From assembly GCF_029051725.1 (NCBI RefSeq), contig NZ_JAACFU010000006.1, forward strand, positions 62,001-126,000: DNA of 64,000 bases, given 5' to 3'. Both the position numbers and the translations under genes were made by a program. Source of the stretch: Bradyrhizobium sp. CSS354 (GTDB lineage Bacteria; Pseudomonadota; Alphaproteobacteria; Rhizobiales; Xanthobacteraceae). The notes below the pieces were generated by a model that saw only the letters and a program-made list of their open reading frames with translations, had not been told where the DNA came from and searched no databases. Within the stretch, counting starts at the first letter, position 1. Each line of letters begins with the position of its first letter. Shown here one piece after another: positions 1-6,775 of this stretch.

Positions 1-1134
1 GACCTCAGTCGAACCCATGTTGAAATTGCCTGAAGGTATCAGCACCATCTCCGGGCATTGGGAACAGTCACGAATTGTAGACCTCGGTGGCGGCGAGACC
101 GGCGGCGCGGGCGTGTTGGTCACAGTCGGTGTTTGCGGCTTTGCCGGGCTGGCTACCGCGCCAAGGCGTTGCAGGCCTGCCCGCGCCTCGGAGGCATACG
201 GACCGTTCGGATAGGCATCGAGATAGGCCTGAAAATCGGCCGCGTTGTTGCTGCTCTTGATCGTATCCCAGAAACCTTGTTCCACCGTATCCGGCGGGTT
301 GCCCAATCTCGCGACCGCGCGCGACGCCGTGTCTGTTGGTTCGTTGCGGCCTGTAACGACAAAGTCAGCGGCCTCGAGCGACGCTTCCCAGGGGAGTTGC
401 TTGTTGCGGCTTCCCTTTGCGACCGCAGCCCGGGTTTGGCCAAATGCTTCCTTGAAGGTTCGACCGGGGGCCTTGGCGGCTTTCACGAACTCGTCAGCAA
501 ACAGACTGAGCGCTCCCTTTTGATCCTCCACGACCTGCCCGGGGAGTGCGGGGTAAGCTTGAGTGATGCCCTGGATAGGACTGACGTTGGCGAGCCCAAT
601 TGCCTTGACCGATGTCTTTTGCTGCCATGGATTTCTCCTCGCCGCATCAAGGATAACGGCTGAACCTCTGGGCCGGGCAACGATCAGCGGATCGAGAATG
701 AGATCGCCATCCACCGCATTGGAGTGAATATCGAGGTCCGATGCAATGGTACCGTCGATCGGGATGAGGAAATTGCGGCCTTCATACTGGATGGCATGAC
801 CGGAGAAGTAGACGACGGCGGTGGCACCGCGTTCCAGTTTTTGGCTGAATTGTTGGATTGCCCCATCCATATCGGCATTTCGCGCATCCTGCGCATAAAC
901 CACGTCAAAACCACCAGCCTTCAAAAGCTCGGCGATCGCTTTCGCGTCGGAAACCGCCGTACGGACAGGCGACTGCGGATAAGATCCATTTCCGATAACG
1001 AGAGCGACCCTCTTGTCGGCCTGCGCAGCACTCGCGTTCTGGCCCCGGGCGGCCGAAAGAAAAAAGAGCTGTGGGATGAACGCGCCAGCCGCAAAGGCGC
1101 ACAAAACGACGAGCACCTTTAAAGTGCGGCCCAT
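1..1134 (-). CDS. Inactive caspase-fold protein with FGE-sulfatase-like domain (partial, runs off left edge)
   Basis: The reading frame is open from an ATG at 1134 to the left edge, so only the first 378 codons are visible. Residues 1-38 look like a signal peptide. Residues about 40-250 are a caspase (peptidase C14) fold: KRVALVIGN begins the first strand and the His motif is YFSGHAIQYEG (His113). The position that normally reads DACRNNPF reads DAARRNPW, so the catalytic Cys is Ala165 (codon 640-642). A Pro-rich linker follows, and then CPEMVLIPSGNFNMGS, which matches the usual start of a formylglycine-generating-enzyme/SUMF1-type domain. Caspase-FGE fusions are known in bacteria. The inference is that this is a pseudocaspase, perhaps a scaffold or partner of the active caspase encoded divergently. 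The rest of the FGE domain lies outside the window, so its activity cannot be judged. Confidence 0.85.
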   Translation of the reverse strand, partial: MGRTLKVLVVLCAFAAGAFIPQLFFLSAARGQNASAAQADKRVALVIGNGSYPQSPVRTAVSDAKAIAELLKAGGFDVVYAQDARNADMDGAIQQFSQKLERGATAVVYFSGHAIQYEGRNFLIPIDGTIASDLDIHSNAVDGDLILDPLIVARPRGSAVILDAARRNPWQQKTSVKAIGLANVSPIQGITQAYPALPGQVVEDQKGALSLFADEFVKAAKAPGRTFKEAFGQTRAAVAKGSRNKQLPWEASLEAADFVVTGRNEPTDTASRAVARLGNPPDTVEQGFWDTIKSSNNAADFQAYLDAYPNGPYASEARAGLQRLGAVASPAKPQTPTVTNTPAPPVSPPPRSTIRDCSQCPEMVLIPSGNFNMGSTEV

Positions 1135-1169
1135 GCCTGACAGTTTCATCGCTTCATCAGCCCTGGACC

Positions 1170-1210
1170 TGGATCAACGCAAAATGCCCCAGACTTGGAT
1201 CAGCGCAAAA
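1170..1210. repeat. Two 15-nt direct repeats in a divergent promoter region
   Basis: TGGATCAACGCAAAA (1170-1184) recurs as TGGATCAGCGCAAAA (1196-1210), 26 bp apart, in the gap between the divergent pseudocaspase and caspase genes. Read on the minus strand, the first copy gives TTGATCCAGGTCCA, a degenerate FNR/FixK-like half-site pair. This may be an operator controlling one or both genes. The match to FNR/FixK is weak. Confidence 0.35.
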
Positions 1211-1387
1211 ACTCCGGTTCATATGCGGTCTGCTCAGCCTGAAGCAAACGAACGGGCGCAGTGTGCAAATATGTTGGTGAAGCTAACACGCTGGCTGAAT
1301 GGAAACAAGAAGTTGCGAGATTCGGCGATTGCTCCTAGTCTCAGATTACCGGTGCCGCTCGGCAAGCCATTTGGCGGAACTCCGTTC

Positions 1388-2833
1388 GTGAAATTCGTTC
1401 GCACGCTTTGCTTGATTGCTTGTTCCATGTGCCTGTCTCTGCTTCTTTCGCCAGAGGCGCACGCTGACGGGCGTGTCGCGCTAGTCATAGGCAATGCGGC
1501 ATATGCCAATGCCACATTGCTCCGCAACAGCCGCAACGATGCTGACGACATCTCCGATCAATTGCGTCGCCTCGGGTTCGAGGTCATCGACGGTCGCGAT
1601 CTCGATGGCCGTGGCATGCGCGCTGCATTGGCGCGTTTTGCGCAGAAGCTGCGGGGCACTGATGCTGCGTTGTTCTATTATTCGGGCCATGGGCTTCAGA
1701 TTGAAGGTCAGAACTACCTTGTCCCTGTCGATGCCCAAGTCGATCCCGATTCAATCGTGACATTCGACCTCGTGAAGCTTGACGATGTTGTCGAAGCGCT
1801 CGGATATAGCTCGGGAACGCGACTTATGGTTCTGGATGCCTGCCGGACCAATCCGTTTGCGAAGGCTATAGCCCAACGCAGCGGCAATCGCGGCGAGGAA
1901 ATCACCCGAGGACTTGCCCGGATCGACCGGACTCAGGGCATGTTGATCGCCTATGCGACCCAGGCCAACGCGGTGGCGGCTGATGGTACCGGCCGCAACA
2001 GTCCGTTTACAAACGCACTGGTTCGCGAGATGCAGGAACCGGGGATCGAAGTCGGCGCGCTATTCCGGCATGTCGCCGTCAGTGTCAACCGTGAGACGCG
2101 CGGGCAACAAACACCGGAGCTCTCGGTCTCCCTGCTGGGGGATTTCTATTTGAATCCCCAAGAGAGCGATCTGGACGCATGGAAGAAGATGGGACCGCTG
2201 TCTTCCGCGAGCGTTGCGACATTGAAGGCATTCATCACGAAGTTTCCGTCGAGCAGCCTTGTCGACGCGGCCCGTGCCCGGATCGACACCATCGAGAATG
2301 CCAACGAGCGCGACCGACTGGTCAACGAATACAACGAGAAGGAGCGGCAGCTTCGGGTTGATCTGGAGCAGGCCGAAGCCGGCTTCCGAAAAGCCAGCGA
2401 GGAATTGGCCCAATTGCGTAAGCGCGACGAGGTCAGGCAAGCCGACGAGGAAAAGCGATTGAGTTCGAGCGCTCCCGCGCAACCGTCGAGGCCTTCGCCT
2501 CCCGAACCTGGCGCCGAGGAAAAAGATCGGCGTGATCAGCTCGCGAATGAAGTAGCGGCACTCGAGGCAAACAGGATCAGATTGGCCGAGCAACGCGCCA
2601 CACTGGAGCGCGCGATGGCGGAGAAACTGTCGAAGGCGCAATCCGATCGTGAGCGCGCCGAGCAACGCCTTGCGATCGAGACTGCCCGGCTGCCGTCGGT
2701 CGCGGCTGACTCGCGGGCAGCCCCTGCGCCGACTCGGCAGAAATCGACGCCCCGTTGCCAGGAGATTAATGCACGTGCGCAACTGGGTGACATATCGGAA
2801 TCCGATCGCATTGCCCTTCGCCAATGTCGCTAG
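1388..2833 (+). CDS. Exported caspase-like (peptidase C14) protein with coiled-coil tail
   Basis: This is a predicted periplasmic cysteine protease of the bacterial caspase family. From a GTG at 1388, preceded by GGCGGA, the protein starts with a clear signal peptide ending near SPEAHA. The caspase fold follows: RVALVIGNAAY, then the catalytic His101 in YYSGHGLQIEGQNYL and Cys152 in LMVLDACRTNPF, so the dyad is intact. After about residue 260 come an EF/TPR-like helical stretch and then a long Glu/Arg/Lys-rich region (about 320-440) expected to form coiled coil. In-frame ATGs at 1223 and 1271 are alternative starts, but they lack good ribosome sites and would bury the signal sequence. The gene heads a plus-strand group with the OmpA-domain gene 26 bp downstream. 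It is transcribed divergently from the Cys-less pseudocaspase. Its substrate is unknown. Confidence 0.85.
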   Translation: MKFVRTLCLIACSMCLSLLLSPEAHADGRVALVIGNAAYANATLLRNSRNDADDISDQLRRLGFEVIDGRDLDGRGMRAALARFAQKLRGTDAALFYYSGHGLQIEGQNYLVPVDAQVDPDSIVTFDLVKLDDVVEALGYSSGTRLMVLDACRTNPFAKAIAQRSGNRGEEITRGLARIDRTQGMLIAYATQANAVAADGTGRNSPFTNALVREMQEPGIEVGALFRHVAVSVNRETRGQQTPELSVSLLGDFYLNPQESDLDAWKKMGPLSSASVATLKAFITKFPSSSLVDAARARIDTIENANERDRLVNEYNEKERQLRVDLEQAEAGFRKASEELAQLRKRDEVRQADEEKRLSSSAPAQPSRPSPPEPGAEEKDRRDQLANEVAALEANRIRLAEQRATLERAMAEKLSKAQSDRERAEQRLAIETARLPSVAADSRAAPAPTRQKSTPRCQEINARAQLGDISESDRIALRQCR

Positions 2834-2859
2834 TTCATTTTAATCAAGGTTGAACAGAC

Positions 2860-4086
2860 ATGATTGATCGCGCTCCAATCGTCACCTGCTTCGCGATCGG
2901 CTTCCTGATGACGTCCATCCAAGCGTGCTATGCGCAGGCGACCTCGCCAACGCCTTCGCCGCCACAAGCCTCTTCGGCGCCGCCGCCACCGCCCACGCCG
3001 ATCCCTTTCGACGACGCGCTGTTGCGGGCCGCCAACGATCTCTTTTCCAAGGCTACGGTGCCCGCGGGGTCGGACAAGGTTGAACTCATCATCGATCCGT
3101 TAATCGACGCTGCGACCGGCGCGCAATCAGCTGCAACCCGCTTGATGCAGGAGCGCATCAAGGACCTCGTGGCCAAGTCATATCCCCGCTTCGCCGTGTT
3201 GCCATTTTCCAGCGAGGCCCTGAGCCGCGCTCCTGTTGTCCTGATCGGGACCTTTACAGCGATAAACAATGCCGGTGCACCTGACGGTGTTCGAGACGCC
3301 TATAGGATCTGTCTTGCATTGGCAGACCTTCGCAGCAAGAGCATCGTATCGAAGGCCGTTGCGAGGGCAAAACTCGACGGCGTTAAAGCCGAACCCACGC
3401 CGGCCTTCGCCGAGGCTCCGATCTGGACCAATGATCCGGCGATTGCCGTCTACATCAAGACCTGCCAGGGGACGAAGCTGGGCGACCCGATCGATCCCCT
3501 ATATGTCGAGAGGATCGCCACGTCGGCATTTGTGAGCGACGCAATCCTCGAATACGACGACAAACGCTATCGAGAGGCGCTGGCGTTCTATCGGACGGCC
3601 CGGCAAATGTCGGGCGGCGACCAACTTCGTGTTCATTCTGGTATTTATCTGTCCAGCTGGAAGCTTAATCGCCGGACCGATGCCACCGAGGCATTTGGCA
3701 GTCTCGTCAAGTATGGCCTGACGGCCAATAAGTTGTCCGTACGGCTTCTGTTCAAGCCGGGCACGACGCAGTTCCTCGATGACCAGAATATCACCGGTCC
3801 ATACCCGATGTGGCTAAGTCAGATCGCGTCGCAGGCGATGCAGAACGATTCCTGCATCGATGTCGTTGGGCACACATCAAATACCGGACCGGCGCAAATC
3901 AATGAACGCCTATCGGTGCTAAGGGCGCAGTTCATCAAGGATCTCCTGCAGAGTGCTTCTCCCAGCCTGGCTGACCGGCTGAAGGCGGTCGGCGCCGGAT
4001 CTCGAGAATCGATCGTCGGGACGGGCCGCGATGACGCGAGCGATGCGATCGACCGCCGCGTCGATTTCAACGTACACCGATGCTGA
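2860..4086 (+). CDS. Exported protein with C-terminal OmpA-like domain
   Basis: The 408-aa protein begins with a signal peptide (cleavage near CYAQA) and a Pro-rich segment. The middle part (about 45-270) has no domain I can name, though residues about 225-275 resemble a TPR pair (YDDKRYREALAFYRTARQ). The last 110 residues form an OmpA/Pal-type domain: VRLLFKPGTTQF, then VVGHTSNTGPAQINERLSVLR, and RRVDFNV near the end. This domain normally binds diaminopimelate in peptidoglycan, so the protein is probably anchored to the cell wall in the periplasm. It is the second gene of the caspase/OmpA/DUF4399 group beside the T6SS. It ends with a Cys (HRC), which is unusual for the family. Confidence 0.8.
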   Translation: MIDRAPIVTCFAIGFLMTSIQACYAQATSPTPSPPQASSAPPPPPTPIPFDDALLRAANDLFSKATVPAGSDKVELIIDPLIDAATGAQSAATRLMQERIKDLVAKSYPRFAVLPFSSEALSRAPVVLIGTFTAINNAGAPDGVRDAYRICLALADLRSKSIVSKAVARAKLDGVKAEPTPAFAEAPIWTNDPAIAVYIKTCQGTKLGDPIDPLYVERIATSAFVSDAILEYDDKRYREALAFYRTARQMSGGDQLRVHSGIYLSSWKLNRRTDATEAFGSLVKYGLTANKLSVRLLFKPGTTQFLDDQNITGPYPMWLSQIASQAMQNDSCIDVVGHTSNTGPAQINERLSVLRAQFIKDLLQSASPSLADRLKAVGAGSRESIVGTGRDDASDAIDRRVDFNVHRC

Positions 4087-4205
4087 ATGCGCATTGAAGT
4101 CTCGAAGCTGCCGCGCACTCTCAACTTTTGTCTTGTTTGGCCACGTTCATTTCCTTCAATCCAGAGCGCACCGCGCTCCAAATTATCGGCCTTAGGGGGT
4201 CTCTC

Positions 4206-5105
4206 ATGGTATCGAAAGCCTTGGTCGCAATGACGACGTCCCTCCTGATTTTAGCGGGAGCGTTCGGCTCAGCGCATGCACAGCCAAAGCCCGCCGGCGG
4301 TCCTACAACCTCGCCTGCTGGTGCTGCGGTCTATTTCGTGGACATCAAGGACGGGCAGACCGTCCCGACGAAATTCACCGTTCATTTCGGTTTGAAGGGA
4401 ATGGGCGTAGCGCCAGCCGGATCCGACAAGGGAAACTCCGGTCACCATCATCTCTTGATTGATGCCGAGCTGCCGCCGATGGACAGTCCCATTCCGAGCG
4501 ACTTCAATCATCTGCATTTCGGTGCAGGTCAGACCGAAGCCGAAGTTACGCTCACGCCGGGAGACCACACACTACAGCTGCTGTTGGGCGACAAGAATCA
4601 TGTGCCGACGTCACCGCCGCTGTTCTCTGATCGTATCCATGTTCACGTCGTCGATCAGGCTGCAGCCCCGTCGGCCCAGGCCACGCCGCATTCGGGACGT
4701 CACCCGTCGCCCTCCGGAGCGAAGGTCTATTTTGTCTATCCCGTGGACGGGGCGTACGTCACGCCAACGTCTGTTGTCCGTTTCGGCCTGGTCGGCATGG
4801 GCGTTGCTCCCGCCGGCTTCGAAAAGGCGAATACGGGGCACCACCATTTGCTGATCGATACCAGCCTGCCGCCATTTGATCAGCCGATCCCCAATGATTT
4901 CAACCATCTTCATTTTGGCGCGGGTCAAACCGAAGCCAAAATCAATCTGCCGCTGGGTCGTCACAAGCTGCAGCTGATCCTGGCCGACGAAAATCACATA
5001 CCACACGATCCCCCGGTTTTTTCGCAGCTTATCAATGTTGTGGTGACCGCCAACGGTCGTAAGCCGCCGACGCGGAAACATCACCGAATATCGCACTATC
5101 ATTAG
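4206..5105 (+). CDS. Exported tandem DUF4399 protein
   Basis: A strong ribosome site (AGGGGG) lies 6 bp before the ATG at 4206; a longer reading frame from 4128 has no such support. The 299-aa product has a signal peptide ending near SAHAQ. It then carries two closely similar repeats of about 95 residues (about 38-150 and 175-285). Each contains VxFGLxGMGVAPAG, GHHHLLID, FNHLHFGAGQTE and LxLGxHxLQL. This is the DUF4399 family, usually a single-domain periplasmic protein; the paired form suggests internal duplication. The conserved His cluster could bind metal, but this is inference. The gene follows the OmpA-domain gene by 119 bp and converges on the T6SS operon end at 5184. Its role is unknown. 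Confidence 0.85.
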   Translation: MVSKALVAMTTSLLILAGAFGSAHAQPKPAGGPTTSPAGAAVYFVDIKDGQTVPTKFTVHFGLKGMGVAPAGSDKGNSGHHHLLIDAELPPMDSPIPSDFNHLHFGAGQTEAEVTLTPGDHTLQLLLGDKNHVPTSPPLFSDRIHVHVVDQAAAPSAQATPHSGRHPSPSGAKVYFVYPVDGAYVTPTSVVRFGLVGMGVAPAGFEKANTGHHHLLIDTSLPPFDQPIPNDFNHLHFGAGQTEAKINLPLGRHKLQLILADENHIPHDPPVFSQLINVVVTANGRKPPTRKHHRISHYH

Positions 5106-5183
5106 GCACGAGACGGAGACACGCGAACGCGCGCAGCCCACCGCAGTGGTCTCGCGCCCCGCTTTGAGTTGAGATCGATCGCC

Positions 5184-6770
5184 TCAGGCGACCAACAGGC
5201 CCAGCTTGCCGACCATCGCAAGCGAGCGTTCAACGCTCTCTCGAGTTGAAAGCAGCAGCGGCTCTACTGGCTTTCCGTCCTTGTCCTTTTGTTCGATCCG
5301 GATGCTGGAGCCAAATGCTTCGGTCATCTCGGCCGTGATCTGGTCGATCGTGTGAAGGCCGTCGAGCAATTGCAGGAAATGCCGGGTTCGATCGTCCTCC
5401 AACTGCACTGTTTGGTGGAGCAGGTTGGTGACGTGCGGACTTGTGTGCGACTGTTTGCGGGCCAGTAAGCTCGCTTGCGGCCGGTCGGTAATTTCCTTCA
5501 GCAGGAATGGCGGCGATACCAGGAAGGAGACCTCGCCGCTGCAGCACAGGATGTACATCGCCTCCGTCAGGACCCGTTCGTCATCGTCGGCGTGACGGCC
5601 ATCCAGCAGCGCGCGCGCACCGTGCAGCAACTCGCCGAATGACAATGCGCGCGGCCACGCGCGGCCGAGGCACAGATGCGCTGCCTTCAGGAGGGGATTG
5701 GTCACTGTAATCCTGCTGCCGTTCTGGATCTCGAATTCCATTGCAGAATCGTCTGTCACACAGGCTTCGGGATCGACGGCGCTGGTCGTGCTCAAGAGGT
5801 GGTACCGCCTGACGAAATCTGTGTCGATCTGCCGGTCGAGGGAAACATTGTCGTGGCAAAACAAGGTGCGCCGGAAGCCGTTGCCGTCGATGAAATCCTG
5901 ATACTGGTCGCGTGCCATGAACTCGCTTTCCGGGAAATGCTGCAGCGTGGCACGGACCTCCTCGGAGTAGCCGGCGAGATAGCGGCGCGAAAAATCGGAA
6001 TCGCCCAGATACTGCAGGCCACGCTGGGCGGCATCCTCTGCGACTTCGTGCAACAGGAAGGCGGTCGCGCCATCGTCGAGATCGTCGTGAAACAACAATT
6101 CGTCGGGAGACTTGAGAACGCGGTTGTACTGATCCCGCATGATCGCGCCGTGAACCGTGTTGGCCTTCGAGCCTTCGCTCAGGAACTTCAGGATCGCGCG
6201 AGCCTGTCCGACCTTCTCCTTCATGCCGGTGAGGCGGCGGGTGTGATACCGCATCATGTCGCGGGCCATGTCGCGGAGGTGCGAGAACGGATGCGCATTG
6301 TAACTGACGTAGCAGATCCCGCGCGGTGACAGGTTCTGCTTGAAGATCGTCATCATCTTCTCACGCACGGGCGGTGGCACCCATGAGTACACGCCGTGCG
6401 CGATGATGTAATCGAACTGTCCGAAGCTTGGATCGACATTCATGATGTCGCAATGGAGGAGCTTGATGTTGCTCAGGCCAAGTGTCGCGATATTTTTCTG
6501 GCCGCGCTCGATCGTCACGCCGCTCAGGTCGACACCGACGAACTCGCTGTCCGGATATTGAAAGCCCATTGGCAGAAGATTGCCGCCGACGCCGCAGCCG
6601 AGTTCCAGTACTCGGCAGCACTCGACCGGCGCAGGTTGCATGCCGTAGACGGCGGCAATCGTTGCAAGATGGTTGGGGTGGGTGAGCCCGTAGACGTGGC
6701 CGGGATAGTAGACCTCGTCGTACCGTGTTGGGCCGGTCGTCGAAGGGCGATGCTCAGTGTGAACATTCAT
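5184..6770 (-). CDS. Predicted SAM-dependent protein methyltransferase with regulatory domain
   Basis: The N-terminal part is a class I methyltransferase fold. Motif I, VLELGCGVGGNLLP, binds S-adenosylmethionine, and FVGVDLSG and FDYIIAHGVYSWVP are motifs II and IV. The remaining 300 residues match the arrangement of the methyltransferase regulatory-domain family (MethyTransf_Reg/PKMT type), which includes protein-lysine methyltransferases. The ATG at 6770 starts 5 bp after the tssH stop; a GTG at 6785 would give five more residues and overlap tssH. It is the last gene of the leftward tss operon, so it is probably co-expressed with the sheath and ClpV genes. The inference is that it methylates a T6SS component or an effector. 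The target is unknown, and a small-molecule substrate cannot be excluded. Confidence 0.8.
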   Translation of the reverse strand: MNVHTEHRPSTTGPTRYDEVYYPGHVYGLTHPNHLATIAAVYGMQPAPVECCRVLELGCGVGGNLLPMGFQYPDSEFVGVDLSGVTIERGQKNIATLGLSNIKLLHCDIMNVDPSFGQFDYIIAHGVYSWVPPPVREKMMTIFKQNLSPRGICYVSYNAHPFSHLRDMARDMMRYHTRRLTGMKEKVGQARAILKFLSEGSKANTVHGAIMRDQYNRVLKSPDELLFHDDLDDGATAFLLHEVAEDAAQRGLQYLGDSDFSRRYLAGYSEEVRATLQHFPESEFMARDQYQDFIDGNGFRRTLFCHDNVSLDRQIDTDFVRRYHLLSTTSAVDPEACVTDDSAMEFEIQNGSRITVTNPLLKAAHLCLGRAWPRALSFGELLHGARALLDGRHADDDERVLTEAMYILCCSGEVSFLVSPPFLLKEITDRPQASLLARKQSHTSPHVTNLLHQTVQLEDDRTRHFLQLLDGLHTIDQITAEMTEAFGSSIRIEQKDKDGKPVEPLLLSTRESVERSLAMVGKLGLLVA

Positions 6771-6775
6771 CGTGC

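Noticed and set aside
58..663. 201-aa plus-strand frame at the left edge
   Set aside because: It lies antisense to the pseudocaspase-FGE gene, whose frame has clear family motifs and runs through the whole interval.
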